Below, in pieces: positions 50,172 through 59,208 of a DNA stretch of 59,208 nucleotides. A program made the position numbers and the translations under genes. Below the pieces are notes generated by a model. It had not been told where the DNA came from and did no database searches. It saw only the letters and a list, made by a program, of their open reading frames with translations. Origin of the DNA: Moraxellaceae bacterium. GTDB lineage: Bacteria; Pseudomonadota; Gammaproteobacteria; Pseudomonadales; Moraxellaceae. Every line of letters begins with the position of its first letter. The stretch's first letter is position 1. Where the stretch lies: positions 1 through 59,208 of the forward strand of contig JAJFBF010000009.1 in the NCBI GenBank assembly GCA_020697295.1. Direction: 5' to 3'.

Positions 50172-53111
50172 GTGACCGAGCTGTCCCTGCCCCCGGCCCA
50201 CCCGGCTTTCGAGCCCGTCCGCGCCGTCCCGATTCCCTCGCTCAATCTCACCGTGGCCGAGTACCGCCACCGCAAGACCGGCGCCACCCATTACCACCTG
50301 GCCGCCGACAATCCGGAAAATGTGTTCCTGGTCGCGCTGCGCACCATGCCCATGGATTCCACCGGCGTCGCGCACATCCTCGAGCACACCGCGCTGTGCG
50401 GCTCGCGCAAGTTCCCGGTGCGCGATCCCTTCTTCCTGATGATCCGGCGCTCGCTCAATTCCTTCATGAATGCGATGACCTCCAGCGACTGGACGGCTTA
50501 TCCCTTCGCCAGCCAGAACCGCAAGGACTTTGATAACCTGCTCTCCGTCTACCTCGATGCGGTGTTCTTCGCTCGCCTCGACCCGCTGGACTTCATGCAG
50601 GAAGGCATCCGCGTCGAGTTCGAGAAGCCGGACGACCCCGACAGCCCGCTCGTCTACAAGGGCGTGGTGTTCAACGAGATGAAAGGCGCCATGAGCTCGG
50701 TGAATTCCGTGCTCTGGGAAGCCATCAATACCCACCTCTACCCGACCACGACCTATCACTACAACTCCGGTGGCGATCCCGAGGTCATTCCCGACCTGCG
50801 CTATGAAGACCTGGTGGCCTTCTACAAGGAGCACTACCACCCCAGCAACGCCGTGTTCATGACCTATGGCGACATTCCCGCCATCGAACTGCAGGCGACG
50901 TTCGAGGAACAGGCGCTGAAGGAGTTCAGCGCGCTGCCCGAGCAGATCCGCGGCCACGACGAGGTGCGCTATACCGCGCCGCTGGCCGTGCAGGAAAGCT
51001 ATGCGCTCGACGAGGAGGACACGGCCGAGAAAACCCATATCGTGCTGGGCTGGCTGCTGGGCCATACCGCCAACCTGCGCGAGCGCTTCGAGATCGAGCT
51101 GCTTTCCGGCGTGCTGCTGGAGAATTCCGCCTCGGCCTTGCGCCAGTTCCTCGAGACCACCGAGCTGGGCGAGGCGCCGTCCTCTCTGCTGGGCGTCGAT
51201 GACTCCGGCCGCCAGCTCACCTTCCTCTGCGGCATCGAGGGCTCCGAGCCCGATCGTGCCGACGCGCTGGAGCAGGGCGTGCTGGCCGTGCTGCGCCAGG
51301 TTGCTCATGACGGCGTGGAGCTCGAAGATGTGGAGGCCGTGCTGCACCAGCTTGAGCTGTCGCAGCGCGAGATCGGCGGCGATCACTATCCCTACGGTCT
51401 GCAGCTCATCATGAACGGCCTGGGCGCCGTGCTGCACGATGGCGACCCGGTGTCCCTCTGGGACATCGACGCCGTGCTGGCCGAGCTGCGCGAGGCCATC
51501 CTCGACCCGGGCTATATCAAGGGCCTGGTGCAGCGCTGGCTGCTCGACAATCCGCATCGCGTGCGCGTCACCCTGGTGCCGGACACGACCCTCAGCCAGC
51601 AGCGGCAGGAGAAGGAAGCCGATCGCCTGGCGCAGATCCGGGCGGCGCTGACTGCCGAGGAAGCAGCGCGCATCCGGCGCGATGCCGAGGCGCTGAATGC
51701 GCGGCAGATGCAGAAGGACGACCCGGAAATCCTGCCACTCGTGGGACGCGAGGACATTCCCGCCGAGCTGCGCGTGGCGCAGGGCAGCGAATCGGTGCTG
51801 CACATCGGTCGCGAGGAAGTGCCGCTGGCGGTCTTTGCCCAAGGCACCAACGGCCTGCTCTATGAGCAGATGATCTTTGATTTGCCGCCGCTGGCGACCG
51901 AGGAGCTGGAGCTGTTGCCGCTGTATTCCGCCCTGGTCAGCGAGCTGGGCGCCGGCAATCGTGACTATCTCGAGATGCAGCAGTGGCAGTCCCGGGTGTC
52001 CGGCGGCCTGCGCATGAGTTATTCCGTGCGCGGCGACCTGCACGAGGCCGGCAAGGGCCTGGGCCACCTCATCCTCTCCGGCAAGGCGCTGGAGAACCAG
52101 GGTCACGCCTATAACGAGCTTATGCGTGCTACCCTCGAGGAGCTGCGCTTTGATGAAGCCAATCGTGTGCGCGAGTTCGTGGCGCAGATGAAGGCGCGCT
52201 GGGAGAACAGCGTGACCGGGCAGGGCCATTCGCTGGCCATGCAGGCCGCATCCTCCTCCTTCAGCGCGGTGGCTGGCTTCAACCAGCTGGTTTCCGGCCT
52301 GCACGGCATTCGCCGTATCAAGGCGCTGGACGCCGGCATCGCCAACGATGATGCGCTCGACCAGTTGCTGGCCCGCCTCGGCGGCTTGCATGCCAAGGTG
52401 CTGTCGGCGCCGCGCCGCTTCCTGCTGATCGGCGAGGCCGAGCGCCTGCCGGCGCTGCAGTCGGCGCTGGCCGCGACCTGGGGCAATAGCCGCTACACGC
52501 CGCTGGCCGAGCCCTTTCATTTCGCCGTACCGCAGCGCCAGGACAGCGTGGCCTGGCTGGCCAATACCCAGGTGCAGTTCTGCGCCAAGGCCTATGCCGC
52601 GGTGCCGGTGGAACATCCCGACGCCGCGCCGCTCATGTTGCTGGGCGGCTTCATGCGCAACGGTTTCCTGCATGGCGCCATCCGCGAGCGTGGCGGCGCC
52701 TATGGCGGCGGCGCCAGCTATGACAGCAATGCCTGCGCCTTCCGCTTCTATTCCTACCGCGATCCCCGCCTGGAAGAGACGCTCAAGGATTTCGACGCCA
52801 GCGTGCAGTGGCTGCTCAACGACAAGCACGAGCAGCGCCAGCTCGAGGAGGCCGTCCTTGGTGTCATCTCCGACATGGACAAGCCACTGTCGCCCTCCGG
52901 CGAGGCGCGCATGGCCTATCACAATGCGCTCTACGGCCGCACGCCCGAGCAGCGCCGGCGCATGCGTGAGCGCATTTTGGGGGCGAGCATGGACGACCTG
53001 CGCCGCGTTGGCGCGCAGTACCTGACGGGCGAGGCGGTGACGGTGGTGGTGATGCCGGCAGCCAAGGCTTCTATCGCAGAAGGCCTGGGGTTGAAGCTGG
53101 AACGTTTGTAA
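50172..53111 (+). CDS. M16 family metalloprotease (presequence protease-like)
   Basis: 979 residues, the two-domain M16C layout. The inverted zinc site HILEH places His68, Glu71 and His72 and a downstream acidic ligand lies in VFNEMKGAMSSVNSVLWEAI. Conserved segments of the catalytic half include NVFLVALRTMPMDSTGVAHI, SRKFPVRDPFFLMIRRSLNS and PTTTYHYNSGGDPEVIPDLR; the C-terminal half has the family's GGFMRNGFLHGAIRERGGAY and EARMAYHNALYGRTPEQRRR. It degrades short unfolded peptides, like PreP/CYM1, in the cytosol. GTG 50172 (MTELSLPPAHPAFEPV) is used because the family starts just there; no signal peptide. Confidence 0.93.
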   Translation: MTELSLPPAHPAFEPVRAVPIPSLNLTVAEYRHRKTGATHYHLAADNPENVFLVALRTMPMDSTGVAHILEHTALCGSRKFPVRDPFFLMIRRSLNSFMNAMTSSDWTAYPFASQNRKDFDNLLSVYLDAVFFARLDPLDFMQEGIRVEFEKPDDPDSPLVYKGVVFNEMKGAMSSVNSVLWEAINTHLYPTTTYHYNSGGDPEVIPDLRYEDLVAFYKEHYHPSNAVFMTYGDIPAIELQATFEEQALKEFSALPEQIRGHDEVRYTAPLAVQESYALDEEDTAEKTHIVLGWLLGHTANLRERFEIELLSGVLLENSASALRQFLETTELGEAPSSLLGVDDSGRQLTFLCGIEGSEPDRADALEQGVLAVLRQVAHDGVELEDVEAVLHQLELSQREIGGDHYPYGLQLIMNGLGAVLHDGDPVSLWDIDAVLAELREAILDPGYIKGLVQRWLLDNPHRVRVTLVPDTTLSQQRQEKEADRLAQIRAALTAEEAARIRRDAEALNARQMQKDDPEILPLVGREDIPAELRVAQGSESVLHIGREEVPLAVFAQGTNGLLYEQMIFDLPPLATEELELLPLYSALVSELGAGNRDYLEMQQWQSRVSGGLRMSYSVRGDLHEAGKGLGHLILSGKALENQGHAYNELMRATLEELRFDEANRVREFVAQMKARWENSVTGQGHSLAMQAASSSFSAVAGFNQLVSGLHGIRRIKALDAGIANDDALDQLLARLGGLHAKVLSAPRRFLLIGEAERLPALQSALAATWGNSRYTPLAEPFHFAVPQRQDSVAWLANTQVQFCAKAYAAVPVEHPDAAPLMLLGGFMRNGFLHGAIRERGGAYGGGASYDSNACAFRFYSYRDPRLEETLKDFDASVQWLLNDKHEQRQLEEAVLGVISDMDKPLSPSGEARMAYHNALYGRTPEQRRRMRERILGASMDDLRRVGAQYLTGEAVTVVVMPAAKASIAEGLGLKLERL

Positions 53112-53309
53112 AGGAAGAGGAGGGCGCGGAGCCTGGGCTTCGCGTGTCGTCGTGGTCGCATGAAGTTGCCTGTGGCCACGTCTTTTCCTCGAATTGATGC
53201 GCCAATACGAGAGCGGGCTTTGCGTACTTCACTGCCGAGCCCCTCTTTCAAACAAGAACCGGCATTGCCCGGCACCGGGCGGGCTTTCGAAGCTTTTGAA
53301 CAGAATCCC

Positions 53310-54107
53310 ATGACCAAACCGTTCCTGCATTTTGCGCATGCCAATGGCGTGCCTTCAGCCGTCTACAACAAGATGCTGCATGGCCTGGAGGACGCCTTCG
53401 AGGTGCGAACCCTCGCCGTGCTCGGCAACGATCCCCGCTATCCGGTCACCGACAACTGGCCGTGGCTGGTGGAGCAGGTGGCGGACTCCATCCGTGAGCA
53501 GTGCGAGGGCCCGGTGATCGGTGTCGGTCACTCCATGGGCGGGCTTTGTACCTTTATGGCCGCGCATAAGTATCCCGAGCTGTTTCGCGCCGTGGTCATC
53601 ATGGATCCGCCTGTCATCAACGGCTGGGCAGCGCTCAGTTTCGGCGCCATGAAGAAGCTGGGCATGGCAGACCGCATCACGCCGGCCGGCAAGAGCGCCG
53701 GTCGCCGCGAGATCTGGAGCTCGCGGGATGAAGTGCGGGCCAGCCTCGGCAAGAAGAAGTTCTTCCAGGCTTTTGATCCTGACTGCTTCGAGGATTACCT
53801 GTTGTTCGGCTTCACCAACACCGAGAGCGGCGTGCGCCTGACCATTCCGGTTGCCGCCGAGGTCGCTATCTTCAGGGCCACGCCGCACGATGCCTGGCGT
53901 TATCGCCGTCCGCTGCAAGTGCCGGGCGTGCTGCTGACCGGCGCGCAAAGCGAGTTTGCCGGCACCGGCTTTGGCGAGCGCATGGCGCGCCAGCACCGGC
54001 TGCTGCACGAGAAAGTGGAAGGCGGGCATATGTTCCCGCTGGAGAGACCCTTGCTTACCGCTGCCGCGATTCGCAGCAGCCTCGCGCAGCTCGGGGTGGG
54101 GGGGTGA
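53310..54107 (+). CDS. Alpha/beta hydrolase
   Basis: 265 residues. Begins MTKPFLHFAHANGVPSAVYN (oxyanion region HANG), nucleophile elbow GHSMGG, and an acidic/His end (GERMARQHRLLHEKVEGGHM, with the last His as the likely base). Substrate unknown. Its stop overlaps the GTG of the next hydrolase, so the two similar genes are coupled. ATG 53310 is chosen because it gives the typical start; the upstream frame lacks an RBS. The family is broad, so only the fold is secure. Confidence 0.88.
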   Translation: MTKPFLHFAHANGVPSAVYNKMLHGLEDAFEVRTLAVLGNDPRYPVTDNWPWLVEQVADSIREQCEGPVIGVGHSMGGLCTFMAAHKYPELFRAVVIMDPPVINGWAALSFGAMKKLGMADRITPAGKSAGRREIWSSRDEVRASLGKKKFFQAFDPDCFEDYLLFGFTNTESGVRLTIPVAAEVAIFRATPHDAWRYRRPLQVPGVLLTGAQSEFAGTGFGERMARQHRLLHEKVEGGHMFPLERPLLTAAAIRSSLAQLGVGG

Positions 54108-54958
54108 GTGCGGTCGAACGTGAGTTCCTGAGCAAGGGCCGTCGCATTGCCGCGCGCTGCTGGCATGATCCGGCCTTGCCGCCGCTGCTGGCGCTGCACG
54201 GCTGGCAGGACAATGCCGCGACCTTTGATCGCCTGGCGCCCCTGCTGCCGCAATTTCATATCGTGGCCATGGATTTCGCCGGTCATGGCTTCAGCGACTG
54301 GCGTCCCGAAGGCGCCCGCTACCATACCGTGGACCATGTCGATGATGTGCTGGCGGTGGTGGACGCGCTGGGCTGGGACAGGTTCTCGCTGCTGGGGCAC
54401 TCCATGGGCGCGGGAATCGGCGTGTTGCTGGCCGGCGCCCTGCCGGAGCGCCTGCAGCGGCTGATGCTGATCGATGGCATCGGGCCGTGGCCGGCGACGC
54501 CGGAAGAGGGCCCGGGCATCCTGCGCGACGCCCTGCAGGAGTGGCGGGCATGGGAGCCGCGTCCGGAGCGGGTATTCGAGAATTTCGAGGCGGCGGTGAC
54601 GGCGCGGCGACGCGGATTTACGCCCCTCAGTGAGGTGGCATCGCAGCTGCTTTGCACCCGTGGTGTAAAAGCCGTGCCGGGTGGCTATAGCTGGACGCTG
54701 GATCGGCGCGTGCGCCAGCACTCGCCGCTGCGTTTTACCGAGGCGCAGGCGCAGGCCTTTTTGTCAGAGATTGCGGCGCCCCTGCTGCTGGTGCGGGCGG
54801 ATCCCGCCTTTCCGGGCGCGGCGGCGATGTTCGAGGAACGCTGGAAGGTGATCCGCAACGGCACGCTGCACAGCGTGCCGGGCAGTCATCACCTGCATCT
54901 CGAGGAGCAGGCGCCGCAGGTGGCGGCGCTGATTACGGAATTCTGCGCTGGCAGGTGA
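54104..54958 (+). CDS. Alpha/beta hydrolase (second, coupled)
   Basis: 284 residues. Oxyanion motif LHGWQDNAATFDRLAPLL, DFAGHGFSDWRPEG, nucleophile GHSMGAGIGVLL, a lid region (about 140-200) and the catalytic His in SVPGSHHLHLEEQAPQ. Resembles small hydrolases of the MhpC/RutD-like type; the substrate is unknown. GTG 54104 overlaps the stop of the previous gene by four bases. Confidence 0.88.
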   Translation: MSAVEREFLSKGRRIAARCWHDPALPPLLALHGWQDNAATFDRLAPLLPQFHIVAMDFAGHGFSDWRPEGARYHTVDHVDDVLAVVDALGWDRFSLLGHSMGAGIGVLLAGALPERLQRLMLIDGIGPWPATPEEGPGILRDALQEWRAWEPRPERVFENFEAAVTARRRGFTPLSEVASQLLCTRGVKAVPGGYSWTLDRRVRQHSPLRFTEAQAQAFLSEIAAPLLLVRADPAFPGAAAMFEERWKVIRNGTLHSVPGSHHLHLEEQAPQVAALITEFCAGR

Positions 54959-54972
54959 GTTTCGGGCAGTGT

Positions 54973-55776
54973 TCAGCCGCGGCCGGCGAGCTTGCGCGCC
55001 TGGCGGATTAGCTCGAAGCGGAAGGCTTCCGGTTGCTGCTGCTTGAGCTCCCAGGTCTGGCGCGCGTGCGGGTGCGGCAGGAAGAGGGTGTCGCCTCGCG
55101 CCACCGCCTCCAGGATGGCCTCGGCGATGTCGTCCGCGGACAGGTCCGAGCTGGCCAGCAGCCTCGGCAGGGCCGCCTTCATGGCCTCGTCCTGCGTGCG
55201 CAGGGATTCGTTGAGGTTGGTCTGGAAATAGGAAGGGCAAACCGCAAGCGTGAGAATGCTCCAGGGTGCGAGCTCGACCGTCAGTGACTCCGACAGCGCC
55301 ACCACGCCCGCCTTGGCGACGTTGTAGCTGCTCATCCCCGGCGGGTTGAGCAGCCCGGCCATGGAGGCGATGTTGATGAACTGTCCCCCCTCCTGGCGCT
55401 TGAACAGCGGCGTAAAGGCGCGGCAGCCGCGCACCACGCCCAGCAGGTTGATGTTGAGCATCCACTCCCAGTCGCCTTCGCTGATGCTGTCAAAGCGACC
55501 GCCTCCGGCGACACCGGCATTGTTCACCATGATGTCGAGTCCGCCCCATTCGGCATCGACCCAGTTGGCGGCGCTGGCGAAGTCACTTTCCTGTGTCACA
55601 TCGAGATGACGGAAGTGCGCCTCTTCCGCGCCGGCCGCCAGGCAGAACGCGACGGATTCGGCGCCGCGTTCGGCGTTGAGGTCGGCAATCAGCAGGCGTG
55701 CGCCACGCTTCGCCCAGGCCAGGGCCAGGGAGCGGCCCAGTCCGCTGGCGGCGCCGGTGATGAGGACTCGCGTCAT
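54973..55776 (-). CDS. Short-chain dehydrogenase/reductase
   Basis: 267 residues. Nucleotide-binding TGAASGLGRSLALAWAKRG, NNAGVAGGGRFDSI, catalytic Ser in INIASMAGLLNPPG and the Tyr/Lys of SSYNVAKAGVVALSESL. NAD(P)-dependent oxidation or reduction of an alcohol/ketone, substrate unknown. C-terminal basic helix (QPEAFRFELIRQARKLAG). Convergent with the second hydrolase, 14 bases apart. ATG 55776 is the natural start. Confidence 0.9.
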   Translation of the reverse strand: MTRVLITGAASGLGRSLALAWAKRGARLLIADLNAERGAESVAFCLAAGAEEAHFRHLDVTQESDFASAANWVDAEWGGLDIMVNNAGVAGGGRFDSISEGDWEWMLNINLLGVVRGCRAFTPLFKRQEGGQFINIASMAGLLNPPGMSSYNVAKAGVVALSESLTVELAPWSILTLAVCPSYFQTNLNESLRTQDEAMKAALPRLLASSDLSADDIAEAILEAVARGDTLFLPHPHARQTWELKQQQPEAFRFELIRQARKLAGRG

Positions 55777-55838
55777 GGTGTTCTCCCTGGTCGGCAAAGC
55801 AGCGCCCGGCCGGAGTCAGGGCGGGCGAGAGTCGGGGT

Positions 55839-56378
55839 TCAGCGTACCAGCGAGAGGAATTCGCTGCGCGTCTGCGGGTTGTTGCGGAACTGGCCCAGCA
55901 TCACCGAGGTCTTCATGCTGGAATTCTGCTTTTCCACGCCGCGCATCATCATGCACATGTGCTGTGCCTCGATGATGACGCCCACGCCCTTGGCGTCGGT
56001 GACCTCGAGGATGGCGTCGGCGATCTGCTTGGTCAGGTTTTCCTGGATCTGCAGGCGGCGCGCGAACATGTCGACTATGCGCGCGATCTTGGACAGCCCG
56101 ATGACCTTGCCGGAGGGCAGGTAGGCGACATGCGCCTTGCCGATGAAGGGCAGCAGGTGGTGCTCGCACAGCGAATACAGCTCGATGTCCTTCACGATCA
56201 CCATCTCGTCATTGTCCGAGGGAAAGATCGCCTCGTTGACGATGGTGCCGAGATTTTCCTCGTAGCCCTTGCAGAGGTATTTGAAGGCTTCGGCAGCGCG
56301 ATGGGGCGTCTTGGCGAGGCCGGGGCGGGTGAGATCCTCGCCAATGGCGGTGATCAGGCTGGCATAGGCTTTTTCCAT
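55839..56378 (-). CDS. folE: GTP cyclohydrolase I
   Basis: 179 residues, full length. Family motifs: [76 protein letters not shown] and [20 protein letters not shown] with the zinc-binding Cys/His pairs. It converts GTP to 7,8-dihydroneopterin triphosphate, first step of folate synthesis. Start ATG 56378 fits ([17 protein letters not shown]). Same strand as smrB and the SDR but not overlapping them. Confidence 0.96.
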   Translation of the reverse strand: MEKAYASLITAIGEDLTRPGLAKTPHRAAEAFKYLCKGYEENLGTIVNEAIFPSDNDEMVIVKDIELYSLCEHHLLPFIGKAHVAYLPSGKVIGLSKIARIVDMFARRLQIQENLTKQIADAILEVTDAKGVGVIIEAQHMCMMMRGVEKQNSSMKTSVMLGQFRNNPQTRSEFLSLVR

Positions 56379-56516
56379 GGCAGGACTCGCAGGAAGACGC
56401 GGAAACGGGCCGTCACCCTAGCGGAAAGCAGGGGGGCGGGTAAAGCGGGCAGCAGTTGGTCAATCAGGCAGCTGGCTGGCAATCCGGTAGCCGGTGCCAA
56501 TCAGGGCTGGCCACCG

Positions 56517-56585
56517 CCCCTGTAGGTCGGGCTTCAGCCCGACTGTTCTGGTTTTGCAGTCGGGCTGAAGCCCGACCTACAGGGG
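56517..56585. repeat. REP doublet: 29-bp perfect inverted repeat
   Basis: Two facing REP units (56517-56545 and 56557-56585) form a 29-bp perfect inverted repeat with an 11-base spacer; each unit has its own small palindrome GTCGGGCT/AGCCCGAC. A related single unit lies at 58481-58502. It follows the stop of smrB (56594) within ten bases and may also fold as its terminator. Confidence 0.92.
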
Positions 56586-56593
56586 CTGAAGGA

Positions 56594-57244
56594 CTACGGG
56601 GTGTCTTCCCGGCGGCGTTTCAGCAGCACATAGACGGCGCCGGTGCCGCCATCCCGGGGCAGGGCGCTGACAAAGGCCAGCACGTCCGGCAACTGTCGCA
56701 GCCAGCCGTTGACGCAGGTCTTGAGCAGGGGCTGGCCATTCTGCAGGCCCTTGCCGTGCACGATCTTCACGCACTGCAGGTTTTCCTGGCGTGCCTCGCG
56801 CACCAGGGCCAGGACGGCATCACGGGCCGCGTCCACGGTGCAGCCATGCAGGTCGACGGCGGCCTGCCAATGGGGCTGGCCCTGTTTCAGTTTTGCCAGC
56901 ACCCGTGCCTGCACCCCGCTGCGGGCAAAACCGAGGGTTTCCTCGGGGCTGACCGCATGCAGCAGGGCGGCGGTATCGGAAACAGGGGTGTTGGGAGCGT
57001 CCTCTGCCACCGCGGCGGCGCGGCGGCGCAGCAGGTTGGCGTCAGTCCGGGGGCGGGCCGGGGGCGCGGGCGGCAGCTCGGCTTCGATGCGCTGCACGCC
57101 GCGGGTGGCCTGGGCAAAGAGGGTGGCATCGTCCACCTCGGGCTCAGGCTTGGGCGGCGGCGCAAGCGGCGCCTTGGGCGCGGCAGGGGGCACGGGGTTC
57201 TCGCGCAGGACTTTCTTGAGGGCGGTCAGGGCCGGGCTTTTCAT
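56594..57244 (-). CDS. smrB: Smr-domain endonuclease-like protein (SmrB/YfcN)
   Basis: 216 residues. A Pro/Ala-rich N-terminal region (about 15-110) is followed by the Smr domain: QAAVDLHGCTVDAARDAVLA, CVKIVHGKGLQNGQPLLKTC, WLRQLPDVLAFVSALPRDGG, TGAVYVLLKRRRE. Conserved DLHG and HGKG are present. In E. coli SmrB cleaves mRNA at collided ribosomes, upstream of tmRNA rescue; the divergent prmB-aroC neighbourhood is the same. The gene name is given on that synteny and on the domain. Confidence 0.86.
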   Translation of the reverse strand: MKSPALTALKKVLRENPVPPAAPKAPLAPPPKPEPEVDDATLFAQATRGVQRIEAELPPAPPARPRTDANLLRRRAAAVAEDAPNTPVSDTAALLHAVSPEETLGFARSGVQARVLAKLKQGQPHWQAAVDLHGCTVDAARDAVLALVREARQENLQCVKIVHGKGLQNGQPLLKTCVNGWLRQLPDVLAFVSALPRDGGTGAVYVLLKRRREDTP

Positions 57245-57509
57245 GGTGGATCAGGGGCGGTTGCAGATGGCGCTTATTGTGGGCGCAGCCGGGCGGTGCC
57301 GCCAGCGTCTGGCTACCGGAACCGGCTTTCAAGGGGTGTCGGTGGGTCATTTGCCGCCCGCTTCGCGCCGGGTTTGCCGGATGTCGCTCCCGGGCCTCGC
57401 GGTGGGACGCCTGGCCGGGCACGGGCGGCGCGATGACGGCCGGCGTGGATGGGCGGGGGCGGGCCGCTGCTGCTAGAATGCCCGCCTTTCCTGATTGCCG
57501 GGTATTTCC

Positions 57510-58469
57510 GTGTCCGAGACATTCTCCACCCTGGATGAGGCCGTGCTGGCCGAAGCCGAGGCTACCCTCGTCACCATCCGTGACTTTATCCGCTTTGGCG
57601 TCAGTGCCCTGCGCCTGCATGACGTGCACCTGGGCCATGGCAGCAACGACCCCTTTGCCGAGGCCACCGCCCTCGTCATGCAGACCCTGGGCCTGGACTG
57701 GTCGGCCGATGCCGAGATTCTCGACGCGAAGCTGCTGCCCTCCGAGCGCCGCACCGTGGTCGAGCTTGTCCGCCGCCGCGTCAACGAGCGCACGCCGCTG
57801 GGCTATCTGCTCAACCTCGCGTATTTTGCCGGGCTGCCCTTTTATGTGGACGAGCGCGTGCTGGTGCCGCGCTCGCCCATCGCCGAACTCATCGCCGGTC
57901 GCTTCCAGCCCTGGCTGGCCTTCGAGCCGCAGCGCGTACTGGACCTTTGCACCGGCTCCGGCTGCATCGCCATCGCGGTCGCCACGGAATTCCCCGATGC
58001 TCTGGTGGACGCCGCCGACATTTCCATGGATGCGCTTTCCGTGGCCTCGGTGAATGTCGAGCACCACGACCTGCTGGAGCGCGTCAACCTGATCGAGTCG
58101 GATGTCTTCGGCAAGCTGCCGGGCCAGCGCTATGACCTCATCGTCAGCAACCCGCCCTATGTGGATGCCGAGGACATGGCCGACCTGCCGCCGGAATTCG
58201 AGAAAGAGCCCGAGCTGGGCCTGGCTTCCGGCCGCGATGGCCTCGACCTGACGCGCCGCATCCTGGCCGAGTCCGCCGACCACCTGACCGACGAGGGTGT
58301 GCTGGTGGTCGAGGTGGGCAATTCGCAGTGGGCGCTGGAGCAGAGCTTTCCGGAAGTGCCCTTTGAGTGGGTGGAATTCGAGAATGGCGGCCAGGGCGTA
58401 TTTGTATTGAGCGCGGCGCAGTGCCGCGAGTTCCAGCCGCTGTTCCAGGCCGCGCTGGCCGGCGACTGA
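57510..58469 (+). CDS. prmB: 50S ribosomal protein L3 glutamine methyltransferase
   Basis: 319 residues. An N-terminal helical domain (SVSETFSTL... DFIRFGVSALRLHDVHLGHG, ERTPLGYLLNLAYFAGLPFY) and a Rossmann methyltransferase domain with VLDLCTGSGCIAIAVATEFP and the signature NPPY in DLIVSNPPYVDAEDMADLP, typical of PrmB/HemK Gln-methyltransferases. It methylates Gln of ribosomal protein L3. GTG 57510 is used (fits MSETFSTL). Divergent from smrB, upstream of aroC with a REP unit between. Confidence 0.94.
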   Translation: MSETFSTLDEAVLAEAEATLVTIRDFIRFGVSALRLHDVHLGHGSNDPFAEATALVMQTLGLDWSADAEILDAKLLPSERRTVVELVRRRVNERTPLGYLLNLAYFAGLPFYVDERVLVPRSPIAELIAGRFQPWLAFEPQRVLDLCTGSGCIAIAVATEFPDALVDAADISMDALSVASVNVEHHDLLERVNLIESDVFGKLPGQRYDLIVSNPPYVDAEDMADLPPEFEKEPELGLASGRDGLDLTRRILAESADHLTDEGVLVVEVGNSQWALEQSFPEVPFEWVEFENGGQGVFVLSAAQCREFQPLFQAALAGD

Positions 58470-58480
58470 GGAACAGATGC

Positions 58481-58502
58481 AGGTCGGGCTGAAGCCCGAC
58501 CT
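58481..58502. repeat. REP palindrome between prmB and aroC
   Basis: AGGTCGGGCT-GA-style palindrome pairing with AGCCCGACCT, same family as the doublet at 56517-56585. Confidence 0.85.
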
Positions 58503-58532
58503 ACGGGAAGAATAACGAGAGAGAAGATCACC

Positions 58533-59208
58533 ATGGCCGGCAACTCGATTGGCGAACTGTTTCGCGTCACCACCTTCGGGGAATCCCATGGCCCCGCCCT
58601 GGGCGCCATCGTCGATGGCGTACCGCCCGGTCTTGAGTTGACCGAGGCCGACCTGCAGGTCGACCTCGACCGCCGCAAGCCCGGCACCTCGCAATTCGCC
58701 ACCCAGCGCCGCGAGGACGACGTGGTGAAGATCCTCTCCGGCGTCTTCGAAGGGCGCACCACCGGCACGTCGATCGGCCTGCTCATCGAGAACACCGACC
58801 AGAAGTCCAAGGACTACGCCAACATCGCCGAGACCTTCCGGCCCGGCCACGCCGACTACACCTATACGCAGAAATACGGCTTCCGCGACTACCGTGGCGG
58901 CGGCCGTTCCTCGGCGCGCGAGACCGCCATGCGCGTCGCCGCCGGCGCCATCGCCAAGAAATACCTGCGCGAGAAATTCGGCGTGGAGATCCGCGGCCAT
59001 GTCACCCAGATCGGCACCGTGAAGGCTGAAAAGCTGGACTGGGGCTATGTGAACCAGAACCCCTTTTTTTGCGGCGACGCGGATGCCGTGCCGAAGATGG
59101 AAGAACTCATCACCCAGCTTCGTCGCGACGGCTCCTCCTGCGGCGCCCGTCTCACCGTGACCGCCAGCAACGTGCCGGTGGGCTGGGGCGAGCCGGTGTT
59201 TGATCGCC
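58533..59208 (+). CDS. aroC: Chorismate synthase, N-terminal part (cut by window edge)
   Basis: 225 complete codons of an AroC of about 360 residues. Motifs: [77 protein letters not shown]. It catalyses the last shikimate-pathway step, removing phosphate from EPSP with reduced FMN. ATG 58533 follows GAGAGA. Follows prmB in the order seen in E. coli. Confidence 0.96.
   Translation, partial: MAGNSIGELFRVTTFGESHGPALGAIVDGVPPGLELTEADLQVDLDRRKPGTSQFATQRREDDVVKILSGVFEGRTTGTSIGLLIENTDQKSKDYANIAETFRPGHADYTYTQKYGFRDYRGGGRSSARETAMRVAAGAIAKKYLREKFGVEIRGHVTQIGTVKAEKLDWGYVNQNPFFCGDADAVPKMEELITQLRRDGSSCGARLTVTASNVPVGWGEPVFDR

Overview
The window is GC-rich, densely coded chromosomal DNA of a gammaproteobacterium that probably lives on hydrocarbons. 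The evidence is a membrane alkane hydroxylase (alkB) beside a Baeyer-Villiger-type flavin monooxygenase, a patatin lipase and an oil-body-associated-protein homologue, plus the gammaproteobacterial order smrB / prmB-aroC at the right end. Genus cannot be fixed from sequence alone; Alcanivorax-like or Nevskiales/Solimonadaceae-like bacteria would both fit.

Layout. 1-3636: an RND efflux pair (permease cut by the window edge) and a tyrosine integrase, ending at a 43-bp copy of the 3' half of tRNA-Pro(GGG). This looks like the right end of a genomic island that extends beyond the left edge. 3.7-12.5 kb: chromosomal genes (rnk, a lipoprotein, a DUF1244 protein, long-form GAPDH, an ApbE-like lipoprotein behind a 12-copy heptamer repeat, a SugE/Gdx exporter, a CHASE2/SH3/M48 operon, a KGG stress protein). 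12.75-19.40 kb: a compact integrative element in tRNA-Lys(TTT). It has a P4-type integrase, an AlpA-like regulator, an overlapping operon ending in a CHC2/DUF3631 primase-helicase and a TubC-docking-like protein, a cargo lipoprotein, a non-coding repeat-rich end, arm-type integrase sites and a replacement tRNA terminator. No capsid, packaging or conjugation gene is visible. Its left end appears duplicated, as if a second related element had decayed there.

19.6-34.8 kb: Ser/Thr kinase, DUF3336-patatin, AsmA protein, a MerR / DUF3703 / P1B-ATPase metal locus with a clear MerR-type operator, a secreted basic protein, a heme peroxidase of the catalase fold, DNA polymerase IV, a 12-repeat Sel1 protein and a CBS protein. 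34.9-40.7 kb: flavin monooxygenase and alkB convergent on a strong terminator, then the OBAP homologue and two Spy/CpxP-like LTxxQ proteins. 40.9-49.9 kb: hybrid histidine kinase, copper oxidase CopA with CopB, a TerC protein and an AbgT transporter. 50.2-59.2 kb: M16 presequence-type protease, two alpha/beta hydrolases, an SDR, folE, smrB, prmB and the start of aroC. REP palindromes (including a 29-bp perfect inverted pair) and simple repeats punctuate the intergenic DNA.

Most distinctive: the small tRNA-Lys element. Seven copies of a short in-frame sequence encoding (A/S)-N-D recur across its genes; two of them form repeated gene junctions that also supply the next ribosome binding site.
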